Numbered from the stretch's first letter, positions 1-10,396 are shown. The stretch: DNA of 64,000 bases from Allobosea sp. (GCF_030695125.1 NZ_JAUYTP010000073.1:124001-188000), one strand, 5' to 3'. Numbers and translations: made by a program. The notes: generated by a model from the letters alone, not told the origin.

Positions 1-112
1 CGTCGAGCGCGACCGAATCCTCGAGATCGAGGATCAGCGCATCAGTGCCGCTGGCGAGGCCCTTCTGCTGCTTGCGGGGGCTGTCGCCGGGGACGAAGAG
101 GAGCGAGCGCAT
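1..112 (-). CDS. HpcH/HpaI aldolase / citrate lyase beta (CitE)-like protein, N-terminal fragment cut by window edge
   Basis: Reverse strand reads MRSLLFVPGDSPRKQQKGLASGTDALILDLEDSVALD, the typical CitE N-terminus. Confidence 0.8.
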   Translation of the reverse strand, partial: MRSLLFVPGDSPRKQQKGLASGTDALILDLEDSVALD

Positions 113-117
113 CAGGG

Positions 118-615
118 TCAGACGTCCAGGGTGACGGGGGCAGGGTGCCGGCGCATGAAGGCCTGGCGGCGGCACTGCGCCACCAGCGTGCCGTCCTGCT
201 TGTAGGCGCGATGATGAAACTCGACGATGCCGGCGTCGGGCCGCGAGCGCGATTCGCGCTTGGCGACGATCTCGGTGGTGACGTTGATCGTGTCGCCCTC
301 GAAGAGCGGGGCCGGGAAGGTGACGTCGGTCATGCCGAGATTGCCGATCGTCGTGCCGACCGTGGTGTCGTTGACCGAGATGCCGATCATCAGCCCCAGC
401 GTGAACAGCGAGTTCATCAGGGGCTGGCCCCATTCGGTCTCGGTCGCGCAGAAATGCGCATCGATATGAAGGGGTTGCGGGTTCAGCGTCATGTTGGAAA
501 ACAACATGTTGTCCATCTGCGTCACGGTGCGCGTCAGGCCGTGCTCGATGACGGCGCCAATCTCGAAATCCTCGAAATAGATCCCCCCGCGCTTGTGGCG
601 CTTCAGCTCCGGCAT
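118..615 (-). CDS. MaoC family dehydratase
   Basis: Start at MPELKRHKRGGIYFEDFEIG (internal to the 243 aa ORF); hot-dog MaoC-like sequence; 5 nt from the CitE-like gene. Confidence 0.85.
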   Translation of the reverse strand: MPELKRHKRGGIYFEDFEIGAVIEHGLTRTVTQMDNMLFSNMTLNPQPLHIDAHFCATETEWGQPLMNSLFTLGLMIGISVNDTTVGTTIGNLGMTDVTFPAPLFEGDTINVTTEIVAKRESRSRPDAGIVEFHHRAYKQDGTLVAQCRRQAFMRRHPAPVTLDV

Positions 616-766
616 CGCTGCGTCTCCGTGACATTGCGGCAGCCGCCCGGCCGCCAGCGCGAATCCATCCCGATTAACCGTTCGCTTACCATAACCGGGC
701 CACTCTCCCCACAGCGCCGCAACGTCATGCGGCGGCCGCCGCCGGCGGGTTCGCCCGAGAGTGCCG

Positions 767-1855
767 ATGTTCCTGTTCTCCACCCCGCAGACGCGTGAAG
801 CCCAGCCGACCAACCCGGTCGTCAGCGCGATTCGCGACGGCGCGGCCAAGACCGGCGCCGGCTTCGATTATCTGCTGAAGACGGCGCAACGCGAATCGTC
901 GCTGGAGCCCGATGCCAAGGCCAAGACCTCGAGCGCGACCGGGCTGTTCCAGTTCATCGAGCAGACCTGGCTCTCCATGGTCAAGCAGGAGGGGCCCAAG
1001 CAGGGCCTGTCCAGCTATGCCGATGCGATCACCGAGTCGAGTGGCGGGCGCCTGACGGTTGCCGACCCCGCGGCCCGCGAAAAGATCCTCGAACTCCGCA
1101 AGGATCCGCAGGTCGCAGCCGTGATGGCGGGCGCGCTGACGCAGAAAAACCGTGACCAGCTTGCCGGGGCGCTCGGCCGCCAGCCGCATGCGGGCGAGCT
1201 CTACATGGCGCATGTGCTGGGTGCGCGCGGCGCCTCCGACCTGATCAAGGCTGCGGCCAGCGACCCGACCCGCGCGGCGGCGAAGGATTTTCCCGAGGCC
1301 GCCGCCGCCAATCGCAGCATCTTCTTCGACAAGACCGGCCGGGCGCGGGGTGCGCAGGAGGTTTATGGCGTGCTCGCCGCCAGCCACGCCAATACGCAGC
1401 TCGCGGCTTCGGCGACGGTGACGCAGGCGACGACCGGACAGGGCGACAAGCCCGCCGAGATCGCCGCCGCGCTGGCACCGGGGCGCGCCAAGGGGCTGAT
1501 CGGGCTGTTCTCGACCGAGGGCTCGCGCGCGCCGGTGTCGCAGGCGGTCGCCAATCTCTGGGCGACGCCGCGCAAGGACGCCAGCCGCACCGCCTCGCTT
1601 GATCCCGCCGACCGCTATTTCCCGCGCCTGACGGCTACCGACGCCACCGCCGTGGCGCCGACGGAGGCCGATGCGGCCGCCGCCAACGCCGCCGCCTCGC
1701 GCCTGGCCGGCCAGGCCATCGGCGCCCCGCTGCCGCCGACGCGGCCTGTCGAGCTGACGCAGCCTGCCGCCACAGCCCAGGAGCGGCCTGCCGCCAAGGC
1801 GCGTCGGGCCCCGCTCGATCTCTCCGCCTTCATGATCCAGCGGAACGCGCGATGA
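767..1855 (+). CDS. lytic transglycosylase-like protein
   Basis: AQRESSLEPDAKAKTSSATGLFQFIEQTWL SLT-like motif; GTG alternative start at 761. Confidence 0.8.
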   Translation: MFLFSTPQTREAQPTNPVVSAIRDGAAKTGAGFDYLLKTAQRESSLEPDAKAKTSSATGLFQFIEQTWLSMVKQEGPKQGLSSYADAITESSGGRLTVADPAAREKILELRKDPQVAAVMAGALTQKNRDQLAGALGRQPHAGELYMAHVLGARGASDLIKAAASDPTRAAAKDFPEAAAANRSIFFDKTGRARGAQEVYGVLAASHANTQLAASATVTQATTGQGDKPAEIAAALAPGRAKGLIGLFSTEGSRAPVSQAVANLWATPRKDASRTASLDPADRYFPRLTATDATAVAPTEADAAAANAAASRLAGQAIGAPLPPTRPVELTQPAATAQERPAAKARRAPLDLSAFMIQRNAR

Positions 1856-3066
1856 TCGTTCGCCGCTTTCTGCTCTGGGCCCGCACGGCCAATGCCGAGG
1901 AGCGCGCCGGTGGCGCGGCCGCGCTGGCGGGCGCCTATCTGCGCTCCGGCATGACCGAGGAGGACCGGGCCGAGGCCGAGACCGCTCTGATCTCGCTGAT
2001 CGACGATCCCTCGCCGCGTGTGCGCCGCGCGATCGCCGAGGAGATGGCGTCGTCGGCGCGCGCGCCGCGCAATCTCGTACTCGGGCTGATCGCCGACCAG
2101 AGCGATGTCGCAGCCCTGGTGCTGGCGCATTCGCCGGTGCTGAGCGAGGCCGATCTGGTCGATGCGGCCGCGATCGGCGACACGCTCGCCCAGCGCGCCA
2201 TCGCGATGCGTTCCTCGCTCTCGGCGGGCGTCAGCGCGGCGCTCGCCGAAGTCGGCTGCGAGGAGGCGCTGGTGACGCTGGCCGGCAACCGCACGGCCGA
2301 CATTCCCGATTTCTCGCTGGAACGCATGGTCGAGCGGGCCGGCGACAGCGGTCCCTTGCGCGAGGCACTGCTGGACCGCGCCGATCTGCCGCCCGGCCTG
2401 CGCCAGTCGATCGCCGCGAAGGTCTCCGACGCGCTGTCGCGTTTCGTCACCGGCTGCGGTTGGCTGACGCCGGAGCGCAGCGCCCGTCTGGCGCGCGAAT
2501 CCACCGAACGCGTTGCGGTCGCGCTGGCGGCCGGCGGCGAGGACAGCGACGCGCCGGCCATCGTCGAGGTGCTCAGACTCAACGGGCGCCTGACGCCGGG
2601 GCTGATGCTGCGCTCGCTGCTCTCGGGCGAACCGGCTCTGGCGGAGGCGGCGTTCGTCGCCCTGTCGGAACTGCCCAGCGCGCGCGTCGCCGCGTTGCTC
2701 CGCGACCGTCGCGGCGCAGGCCTCAAGGCGCTCTATCGCAAGGCGGGGCTGCCGGCCTCGCTGCAGCCGGCCTTCACCGCCGCGATCATGGCGCTCAACG
2801 CGCGCGGCTTCGACACGGGCGGGGCCGGGCGCGGCCTCGACCGGTCCTTGTTGCGCGAGGTGCTGATCGCCTGCGAGGGGCTCGACGGTTCGGAAGCCCA
2901 TGCGCTGATGGGCCTGTTGCGCCGCATGGATGCCGAAGCCGCGCGCGAGGAAGCCAGGGCGATGGCCGATTCACTCGCCGACGACGCGGCGTTTGCCTAT
3001 CTCGTCGAGGCCGACCCGGCGCTGCTGGTCGAGCTCGAGATCGGGGACATCCGGCAGGCGGCCTGA
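1852..3066 (+). CDS. DUF2336 domain-containing protein
   Basis: HEAT-like protein with DPSPRVRRAIAEEMA; ATGA overlap with the upstream transglycosylase gene. Confidence 0.75.
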   Translation: MIVRRFLLWARTANAEERAGGAAALAGAYLRSGMTEEDRAEAETALISLIDDPSPRVRRAIAEEMASSARAPRNLVLGLIADQSDVAALVLAHSPVLSEADLVDAAAIGDTLAQRAIAMRSSLSAGVSAALAEVGCEEALVTLAGNRTADIPDFSLERMVERAGDSGPLREALLDRADLPPGLRQSIAAKVSDALSRFVTGCGWLTPERSARLARESTERVAVALAAGGEDSDAPAIVEVLRLNGRLTPGLMLRSLLSGEPALAEAAFVALSELPSARVAALLRDRRGAGLKALYRKAGLPASLQPAFTAAIMALNARGFDTGGAGRGLDRSLLREVLIACEGLDGSEAHALMGLLRRMDAEAAREEARAMADSLADDAAFAYLVEADPALLVELEIGDIRQAA

Positions 3067-3073
3067 GCGGCCA

Positions 3074-3490
3074 TCATCCCGTCTCCGCCGCCCGCTCCGC
3101 TTCCAGCTGAACGCAGTGGCGCATGACATCGGCGCCGGTCTCGTTCCAGGTGGTGATCCCGCCGGCCATGATGACCTGAACGAGACCCTCCGAGAGCTCA
3201 GGCAGCGTCAGACCAAGCTTCATCGCCGTGGCGGCGTGGTTCTTCGCGCCGTTCTTCTGGCCGATCAGCGTGTCGAGCAGGGCGAAGATCAGCTCCTTGG
3301 TCTTGAGATCGAGCGCGCCGCCTTCGTCCCGGTCGCGCATGATCGCGGCGCGGATCAGGCCATAACCCGCGAAGGCGGCGGGAGCATGCTGCGACAGAAG
3401 GCTGAAATTGTCCGGCACGCGCCCGAGGGTCGCCATGAAGCTGGCTGTTCCGATATCCGTCGCTGCAACGGTGATGTCGTCTCGGGTCAT
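3074..3490 (-). CDS. carboxymuconolactone decarboxylase (AhpD-like) family protein
   Basis: LKTKELIFALLDTLIGQKNGAKNHAATAMKLGLTLPELSEGL; start at MTRDDITV. Confidence 0.8.
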   Translation of the reverse strand: MTRDDITVAATDIGTASFMATLGRVPDNFSLLSQHAPAAFAGYGLIRAAIMRDRDEGGALDLKTKELIFALLDTLIGQKNGAKNHAATAMKLGLTLPELSEGLVQVIMAGGITTWNETGADVMRHCVQLEAERAAETG

Positions 3491-3575
3491 GGCGCTGGGC
3501 TCCGGCTGGCTTGCGTCCAACGAAGCTAGACGCCCGCTGCGACCACGACCATTGCGTCGCACGCCGAGGGATCCC

Positions 3576-4349
3576 TCAATACCCGAACTGCTCGCGCAGG
3601 ATCCGCTCGTCGAGGCTGTGGCCGGGGTCGTGCAGCATGACGAGATCGACCTGGCGATCGATCTCGATCTCGACGCGCAACACATTGTCGATCTGGACAT
3701 GGTCGGCGACCGCGCTGACCGGGCGTTTCTCGGCTTCGAGCACCTCGATCGTGACCTTGGCGTGGTCGGGCAGGAGCGCCCCGCGCCAGCGACGGGGGCG
3801 GAAGGCCGAGATCGGGGTCAGCGCCAGCAGGGGCGCGTCGAGCGGCAGGATCGGGCCGTTGGCGGAGAGGTTGTAGGCGGTCGAGCCGGCCGGCGTCGCC
3901 AGCAGCACGCCGTCGGCGACGAGTTCGGGCAGGCGGACCTGGCCGTCCACCGAGATCTTCAGCTTGGCGGCCTGGTAGGAGCGGCGCAGCAGCGAGACCT
4001 CGTTGATCGCCTCGGCGTGAACCTCGGTGCCGTCCTTGTCGATGGCCCGCATCGAGAGCGGGTGGACGACACTGCGCTGCGCCTGCGCCAGTTTCTTGCG
4101 CAGGCCGCGCTCGCTGAACTCATTCATCAGGAAGCCGACGGAGCCGCGATTCATCCCGTAGATCGGCGTGCCGGTGCCAATGAAGCGATGCAATGTCTGC
4201 AGCATCAGCCCGTCGCCGCCCAGCGCCACGATGACGTCGGCTGTCGCGGTGTCGGCATTGCCGTAGCGCTCGGTCAGCTTGGCCAGGGCCGCCTGGGCCT
4301 CCGGCGTCTCGCTGGCGACGAAGGAGATGGCCTGAAAGCGCTCGGTCAT
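3576..4349 (-). CDS. nadK: NAD kinase
   Basis: [14 protein letters not shown] (GGDG), [33 protein letters not shown]. Confidence 0.93.
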   Translation of the reverse strand: MTERFQAISFVASETPEAQAALAKLTERYGNADTATADVIVALGGDGLMLQTLHRFIGTGTPIYGMNRGSVGFLMNEFSERGLRKKLAQAQRSVVHPLSMRAIDKDGTEVHAEAINEVSLLRRSYQAAKLKISVDGQVRLPELVADGVLLATPAGSTAYNLSANGPILPLDAPLLALTPISAFRPRRWRGALLPDHAKVTIEVLEAEKRPVSAVADHVQIDNVLRVEIEIDRQVDLVMLHDPGHSLDERILREQFGY

Positions 4350-4443
4350 CGCGTATCCTGAAGGCGGCGCGCCGTGGCGGCGCAAGGCCGTGCCTTAGCA
4401 TGGGCGGCGGGACAATCGCGAGCCGGCATGAAACGCGGCCATG

Positions 4444-4470
4444 AAAAAGGCCGGGGTCGCCCCCGGCCTT
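4444..4470 (-). terminator. rho-independent terminator downstream of the MBL gene
   Basis: Minus strand AAGGCCGGGGGCGACCCCGGCCTTTTTC stem-loop plus T tract. Confidence 0.75.
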
Positions 4471-4497
4471 CCAGATCGGATCGGTCGAAACGTGGCC

Positions 4498-5481
4498 TCA
4501 GACCGCCGGGCTCCACTGCACCGGCACCATCTCGAAGCCGTTGCCGGATTTGGCGATGTGGCCGGTGGCCGGGAAGGGCGCGTGGTAGAACGCGACCTGC
4601 ATCTTGTCGGCGGCGACCATGTCGAGCAGCTTGCGGCGGGTGGCGGCGGCCTGGGGGCCGTCCATGTCGAACACGGCCGACCAGTCGGGATTGCGCACGA
4701 ACAGGGCCGGGTGGTTGGTGGTGTCCGACATCACCATCAGCGACTTGCCGCCCGAGGCGAGCGCGAAGGTGGTGTGGCCCGGCGTATGGCCATAGGCGGC
4801 GACCGAGGTGATGCCGGGGACGATCTCCTTGCCGGCCTCGAACTGCTTCACATCCTTGGCGATGGGCGCAAAGACGCGGCGGACATTGCCGAAGGCGCCC
4901 TTCATGGCCTCGGGCGCGGCGCTCATCTTGGCGTCGTCCATCCAGAAGGCCCATTCGGCGGCCGGCACCATGACCTCCGCATTGGGGAACATCGCGCTGC
5001 CGTCCTTGAGGCGGAAGCCGTTGATGTGGTCGCCGTGGAAATGGCTGAACACGACGGTCGAGACGTCCTTCGGGTCGAAGCCGGCAGCCTTGAAGTTGGC
5101 GGCCCAGGTGCCCGAGGTCGGAGCGCCGGAATCGCCGTTGCCGGTGTCGATCAGGGTGAGCTTGCCGCCCTGCTGCACGGCCAGCGTGGTGAAGCTGATG
5201 TTGAGCGCGTCGGCCGGCAGGAAGGCCTGCTCCATCGCCTTCTTGACGTCGGCGAGCTCGGCGTTGCGGACGAAGCCTTCGAGCGGACGGCGGCCGAAGC
5301 CGTCATTGATCGCGGTGAGGGTGATGTCGCCGATCTTGTAGCGATAGAATCCGGGGGCCTGGGTCACGGGAGCTCCTTGCGCATAGGCCGGGCTGAACGC
5401 CGGCAGGTCCAATGTGGTTGCGGCGGCCAGCGCGCCGGCTCCGGCGATGACGCCGCGGCGCGACAGGTTGAAATCGGTCAT
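4498..5481 (-). CDS. exported MBL-fold metallo-hydrolase
   Basis: Tat-like N-terminus SRRGVIAGAGALAAATTL; HFHGDHINGF metal motif. Confidence 0.88.
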   Translation of the reverse strand: MTDFNLSRRGVIAGAGALAAATTLDLPAFSPAYAQGAPVTQAPGFYRYKIGDITLTAINDGFGRRPLEGFVRNAELADVKKAMEQAFLPADALNISFTTLAVQQGGKLTLIDTGNGDSGAPTSGTWAANFKAAGFDPKDVSTVVFSHFHGDHINGFRLKDGSAMFPNAEVMVPAAEWAFWMDDAKMSAAPEAMKGAFGNVRRVFAPIAKDVKQFEAGKEIVPGITSVAAYGHTPGHTTFALASGGKSLMVMSDTTNHPALFVRNPDWSAVFDMDGPQAAATRRKLLDMVAADKMQVAFYHAPFPATGHIAKSGNGFEMVPVQWSPAV

Positions 5482-5613
5482 GGTTTTGTCTCCCTCGGCT
5501 CGAGCAGAGCCTGCCGGACCCTAGCGGGCTGCGCGGCCGGTTCAATCGCCGGGGGCTTTCGCTGGGGCACCGAGCGGGTCAAGTTTTCGTGAGGGCCCGA
5601 GGGCAGGCCCGGC

Positions 5614-6042
5614 TTACGGGGAGGTCGGCTCGCCCTTGTCGGCGGCGGCGACGCCCTGCCGGCGCGCGAAGGCCCGCAGCATCGCGGCGCAGAGCGTCAA
5701 TGCGCCGATCGTGCCGCTCGCCGAGCACTCGGCCACGAGCGCCTGGAAGGCTGCGCTCTCGTCATGGACGATCGACTGGACGCTCCAGCGCCAGTCCGGC
5801 GCCTTGTGCCTGAGAAGGCCGATCGCGACGTCGATATTGGCACTCACCGAACCCAGCGTCTTCCAGAGCGGGCCCTCCTGGTAGAGGCCCCCGGGGGGTG
5901 TGCGGCGGCCGACGAGATGGCTCGGCTTCCGGCGGACCGTGTAGCCGAGCGCCTCGTAGATGTCGGCATCGAGCGTCCGGTCCGGCTTGGCCGTGGTTTC
6001 GCAGCGATCGGCGAGGGCAAGGAGATCTTCGGGTCTGTGCAT
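5614..6042 (-). CDS. hypothetical protein (about 142 aa)
   Basis: ORF tail starting MHRPEDLLALADRCE, ending QGVAAADKGEPTSP. Confidence 0.55.
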   Translation of the reverse strand: MHRPEDLLALADRCETTAKPDRTLDADIYEALGYTVRRKPSHLVGRRTPPGGLYQEGPLWKTLGSVSANIDVAIGLLRHKAPDWRWSVQSIVHDESAAFQALVAECSASGTIGALTLCAAMLRAFARRQGVAAADKGEPTSP

Positions 6043-6146
6043 GATCGCTTCAGGTTGGGAGCCGGTGCGATGATTCACGAGGTCGCGGCAGCACGATGGC
6101 GGGTTGCGGGCGGCTTGGCCCGGGACGAAGCCTGGAGCTAGGAGAC

Positions 6147-6221
6147 TGGTGCCGGCGGAGAGGATCGAACTCCCGACCTTCGGTTTACAAAACCGCTGCA
6201 CTACCGCTGTGCTACGCCGGC
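6147..6221 (-). tRNA. tRNA-Thr (TGT)
   Basis: Reverse complement GCCGGCGTAGCACAGCGGTAGTGCAGCGGTTTTGTAAACCGAAGGTCGGGAGTTCGATCCTCTCCGCCGGCACCA; anticodon TGT. Confidence 0.92.
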
Positions 6222-6313
6222 ATCTGGCGTAGCGGTTATCAGCCGGGCTCCGCCACGGCAAGATCAGCGGACGCATGATCGACCGCAAGATCGCTGACGC
6301 GTTCGCCGCCGCG

Positions 6314-6343
6314 AAAAAGCCCCGCCTTCGAGAAGGCGGGGCT
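6314..6343 (-). terminator. rho-independent terminator downstream of MFS gene
   Basis: Minus strand AGCCCCGCCTTCTCGAAGGCGGGGCTTTTT. Confidence 0.8.
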
Positions 6344-6371
6344 CGCTGTCGCGCAGGACTGAGCGAAGGGC

Positions 6372-8045
6372 TCAGTTCTCGTGGGTCATGATGTCGCGAT
6401 CCTTGGTCTCGGGCACGAAGAGCATGCCGATGATGAAGGTCATCATCGCGATCACGATCGGGTACCAGAGGCCGTAGAAGATGTCGCCGGTGCCGGCCAC
6501 CATCGCAAACGAGGTCGCAGGCAGCAGACCGCCGAACCAGCCATTGCCGATATGGTAGGGCAGCGACATGCCGGTGTAGCGGATGCGGGTCGGGAAGAGT
6601 TCGACCAGCGCGGCGGCGATCGGGCCGTAGACCATCGTCACGTAGATGACGAGGATCGTCAGAATGGCGATGATCGTCAGCGACTGGGCGGAGTTCAGCG
6701 CGCTGAAGAAACCGACCTTGACGATGCGGGCATCGCCCGGGGCCGGGTAGCCGGCGGCGATCGCCTCCTTGGCCAGGGTGGCGGCAAAGGTCGCGTCGAT
6801 GGCCAGATCCTTGCCGTTGACGGTGACCTTGGCAGGCGTCCCGGCGGGAGCCGGGGCCTGGGTGTAGACGATGGCCTGGGTCGCGAGCGTCCGGCGGGCG
6901 ATGTCGCAGGGCGCGGTGAAGGTGCGCACGCCGACGGGATCGAAGACCGAGCCGCAGGTGGCAGGATCGGCGACGACCTGGACCTTGACGTTCTGATGCG
7001 CTGCGGCGAGGCCGGGGTTGGCGGCCGTGGTCAGTGCGCTGAAGAGCGGGAAATAGGTCAGCGCCGCGATCAGGCAGCCGGCGAGGATGACCGGCTTGCG
7101 GCCGATCCGGTCCGACAGCGAGCCGAAGAAGATGAAGCCGCCGGTGCCGAGGATGAGCGACCAGGCGATCAGCACGTTGGCCGAATACAGGTCGACCTTG
7201 AGGATGCTCTGGATGAAGAACAGCGCGTAGAACTGGCCGGTGTACCAGACGACGGCCTGGCCGGCGGTGAGGCCGAACAGGGCCAGCAGCGCGATGCGGG
7301 CGTTCTTCCACTGGCCGAAGGCTTCCGACAGCGGCGCCTTCGAGCCGGTGCCCTCTTCCTTCATCTTCTTGAAGGCGGGGGATTCCTGCATCTGCATGCG
7401 GATCCAGACCGAGATCGCGAGCAGGAAGATCGAGAGCAGGAACGGAATGCGCCAGCCCCAGGCGGCGAATTCGGCCTCGCCCATGTTGACGCGGATGCCG
7501 AGGATGACGAGCAGCGAGAGCAGCAGGCCCAGCGTCGCCGTGGTCTGGATCCAGGAGGTGTAGAAGCCGCGGCGGCCGGGGGGAGCATGTTCGGCGACAT
7601 AGACCGCCGCACCGCCATATTCGCCGCCGAGCGCCAGGCCCTGCAGCATGCGCAGCGCGATCAGGATGACGGGAGCCGCCCAGCCGATCGTGTTGTAGCT
7701 GGGCAGCAGGCCGACCAGGAAGGTCGAGGCGCCCATGATCACGATGGTGACGAGGAAGGTGTATTTGCGGCCGATCAGGTCACCCAGGCGGCCGAAGAAC
7801 AGCGCGCCGAAGGGACGCACCAGAAAGCCCGCCGCGAAGGCCAGCAGCGCGAAGATGGCGCGGGTGTTGGGATCGAAGGCCGAGAAGAAATGCGCGCCGA
7901 TCATCACGGCCAGCGAGCCGTACAGATAGAAATCGTACCATTCGAAGACGGTACCGAGCGATGACGCGAGAATGACGCGCTTCTCTTCCGCCGTCATGGG
8001 GCGGTTGGCGACCTTCGCCCCCGCGACGTTTGCTGCCATGGTCAT
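6372..8045 (-). CDS. MFS transporter, metabolite:H+ symporter (MHS) type
   Basis: LASSLGTVFEWYDFYLYGSLA, FGRLGDLIGRKYTFL, GGEYGGAAVYVAEHAPPGRRGFYTSW. Confidence 0.9.
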   Translation of the reverse strand: MTMAANVAGAKVANRPMTAEEKRVILASSLGTVFEWYDFYLYGSLAVMIGAHFFSAFDPNTRAIFALLAFAAGFLVRPFGALFFGRLGDLIGRKYTFLVTIVIMGASTFLVGLLPSYNTIGWAAPVILIALRMLQGLALGGEYGGAAVYVAEHAPPGRRGFYTSWIQTTATLGLLLSLLVILGIRVNMGEAEFAAWGWRIPFLLSIFLLAISVWIRMQMQESPAFKKMKEEGTGSKAPLSEAFGQWKNARIALLALFGLTAGQAVVWYTGQFYALFFIQSILKVDLYSANVLIAWSLILGTGGFIFFGSLSDRIGRKPVILAGCLIAALTYFPLFSALTTAANPGLAAAHQNVKVQVVADPATCGSVFDPVGVRTFTAPCDIARRTLATQAIVYTQAPAPAGTPAKVTVNGKDLAIDATFAATLAKEAIAAGYPAPGDARIVKVGFFSALNSAQSLTIIAILTILVIYVTMVYGPIAAALVELFPTRIRYTGMSLPYHIGNGWFGGLLPATSFAMVAGTGDIFYGLWYPIVIAMMTFIIGMLFVPETKDRDIMTHEN

Positions 8046-8425
8046 GGCGTATCTCCCCTGCGATGTCCCCGGCAGCGGGACGATCCGCGCTGCCCGTTGC
8101 CTGTCCCGTCTGTCGTCGATGGGATGCCGGCTGATCCGGCAGCGGAGCCATTGCTGCGCCATGCCGTTCCGGGCGGGACTGATGCGCTTCAGAAAAACAC
8201 TTTTCAATCAAGCACTTGGTCTTGCATACTTCGTCTTACGACTATAGGCGGGGACCTGGAGGCCGGCTGGCCCGGGCGCTTCGCGCGCGGTTTTCGCGGC
8301 CTTCGCGGCCAGTGGACGGACACGGCACCCCAGCGATCGACGCCGCTGCAGGCGGCTTCCCAAAGCGGGTGTTGCGCCTATACTCGGCCGCGGAGGCCTT
8401 CAGGATGCGGATGAGGAGGAGCGCC

Positions 8426-8974
8426 ATGTCGCGCGCCACGACGATCGGCCTCGGCCTGCTGGCCGCGCTGCTGTTGACGCCCCTGACACCGGTCGAGGCG
8501 GAGGCCGCCGGCGCGGCGGCGCGTCCGTCCGCAACCGCGTCGAAAGCCATCGGCTCGGGCGCGTCGGGCATCCACCAGGTTTCGCGCAACCGCTGGGGCG
8601 GCGCGGACGGCCACCGCATCCGCGGTCACCGCCATGCATATGGGCATGGGCATGGGTCCGTCCGGCTGGGGGCGCTCGGCTATCCCGGGCCCTCGACCAA
8701 TCCGGTGTCGGCACGGTCCAGCCATAGGCTGTCTGATCCGGGCCTCGAGCCGGAGCGTGCGATCGACCGCCGGTCCTTCGAGCACATGCCTGTGCGCATC
8801 GGCATCGTGCGCGGGCCGACGCCGGAGCCGACGCTCTACCGGCTCGAGGGGCGCCGCGACCGGCCGGCGACGCGCGTCATCCGCATCAACGACCCCGAGC
8901 CGCGCGACGGGCGGCGCAGCCGCTTCGCCCATGCGGAGACGGGCGCCTTGCTGCTGATCGTGCCCGGCCGCTGA
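8426..8974 (+). CDS. exported His/Arg-rich hypothetical protein
   Basis: Signal-like MSRATTIGLGLLAALLLTPLTPVEAEA; HRIRGHRHAYGHGHG segment; in-frame upstream starts at 8405/8411. Confidence 0.55.
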   Translation: MSRATTIGLGLLAALLLTPLTPVEAEAAGAAARPSATASKAIGSGASGIHQVSRNRWGGADGHRIRGHRHAYGHGHGSVRLGALGYPGPSTNPVSARSSHRLSDPGLEPERAIDRRSFEHMPVRIGIVRGPTPEPTLYRLEGRRDRPATRVIRINDPEPRDGRRSRFAHAETGALLLIVPGR

Positions 8975-8993
8975 GCGGAGGTGACCTCGCGTC

Positions 8994-9797
8994 TCAGCGC
9001 CGCCGGCTGGCGGCGTAGAGCGCGATCGCGGTCGCGTTGGAGACATTGAGGCTGGTGATGGTGCCCGGCACTTCCAGCCGCGCGACCTGGTCGCAGAGGT
9101 CGCGCGAGCGCTGGCGCAGTCCCTTGCCTTCGGCGCCCATCACCATGACCAGCGGGCGCGTCAGGGCGACGTCGTCGAAGGGAATCTCGCCGTCCGAATC
9201 GAAGCCGATGCGCTGGAAGCCGCGCTTGCCGAGCTGGTCGAGCGCATCGCCGAGATTGCGCACCGCGATCAGCGGCACATGCTCGAGCGCGCCTGAGGCC
9301 GATTTCGCCAGCACGCCGGTGGCGGCCGGCGAATGGCGGATCGTAACGATGACCGCCGCTGCGCCGAAGGCCGCCGCCGAGCGCAGGATCGCGCCGACAT
9401 TGTGGGGATCGGTGATCTGGTCGAGGGCCAGCACGATCGCATCGTCGGCCAGGCTGTCGAGATCGGGCGAGGGCAGCGGGTCGCAGACGAGGTAGAGCCC
9501 CTGATGCACCGAATCGGGCGTCAGCAGCCGGTCGATCTCGGAGGGGCGCACGATCTCCGGCTCCAGCGGCAGATCGCCGATCTCCTCCTGCAGGCGCTTG
9601 ACGCCGTTTTCGGTGGCGAGCAGGCGGCGGTGGCGTCGCTTTGGGTTTCGCAGCGCCTCGATGACGGGATGGACGCCGTAGAGCACGGCCTCGTCGATAT
9701 CGCCGGGGCGATGGTGGAGCGTGCCGTCGGCGCGCCGGGGGCTGGTCTGGCGCGGCCGGTCGCTGCGGTCCGGCTTGGGACGAAACGGGGCTGGCAT
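8994..9797 (-). CDS. rlmB: 23S rRNA (guanosine-2'-O)-methyltransferase RlmB / TrmH family
   Basis: SpoU motifs LDQITDPHNVGAILRSAAAFG, VMGAEGKGLRQRSRDLCDQVARLEVPGTITSLNVSNATAIALY. Confidence 0.92.
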   Translation of the reverse strand: MPAPFRPKPDRSDRPRQTSPRRADGTLHHRPGDIDEAVLYGVHPVIEALRNPKRRHRRLLATENGVKRLQEEIGDLPLEPEIVRPSEIDRLLTPDSVHQGLYLVCDPLPSPDLDSLADDAIVLALDQITDPHNVGAILRSAAAFGAAAVIVTIRHSPAATGVLAKSASGALEHVPLIAVRNLGDALDQLGKRGFQRIGFDSDGEIPFDDVALTRPLVMVMGAEGKGLRQRSRDLCDQVARLEVPGTITSLNVSNATAIALYAASRRR

Positions 9798-10010
9798 CGG
9801 GCTTCTCCTGCGGCGCTGGCGCATGCCCTGACATGACATCCCCGGCTTGGCCAGCCTGGAATTGCCGGGAGGACGCGCGATGCCCATGGGGCAGAGGGCT
9901 TTTTGCCGTTGACAGGGGGCGGCCCGGTCACCATAAGTCCGGCCGCGCCTGTCGCCGTCACGCGAGTGACATGAGACATCGCCTGCGGCTTGGCCGCAAG
10001 CAGCGCGGGC

Positions 10011-10095
10011 GGGGGAATGTCCCGAGCGGCAAAGGGGGCGGACTGTAAATCCGCTGGCTATGCCTTCGCAGGTTCGAGTCCTGCTTCCCCCACCA
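10011..10095 (+). tRNA. tRNA-Tyr (GTA)
   Basis: GGGGGAATGTCCCGAGCGGCAAAGGGGGCGGACTGTAAATCCGC...GGTTCGAGTCCTGCTTCCCCCACCA, long variable arm. Confidence 0.93.
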
Positions 10096-10112
10096 TCTCC
10101 TTTTCCGATCAG

Positions 10113-10157
10113 AACGGCGAACCGGGTCGCACCCAGCGATCGGGTTCGCCGTTTTTC
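10113..10157 (+). terminator. rho-independent terminator after tRNA-Tyr
   Basis: Perfect 11-bp stem AACGGCGAACC / GGTTCGCCGTT followed by T tract. Confidence 0.8.
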
Positions 10158-10396
10158 GTTTGTCCTGGTGCTGCAGGCCGGGACGAACGATCCTGCATCG
10201 AGATCCTGCATCGATATCCGGCGCGCGCTCCGGGGATGGCGGCACCACGACACGCCGCCGCTCGGGAGAGCGTCGCGGCGTGCTCGCAGGCGATCGGGTT
10301 GGCCGCCTGATCGAGACGATTGCCCTGTCGGCGAAACCATGGCCTACTTCCGCAACTGTCGGGTCGAAACAACGTCAGGTTCGAGGCGGGGCGGGG

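Noticed and set aside
5614-7311. 565-aa minus-strand ORF as one protein
   Set aside because: The N-terminal part overlaps the MFS gene in another frame and spans the tRNA-Thr; only the C-terminal part from 6042 is credible.
8600-8660. CATGGGCATGGGCATGGG-like short repeat
   Set aside because: Reflects the His/Gly-rich coding sequence of the 8426-8974 ORF; too short to call a separate repeat.
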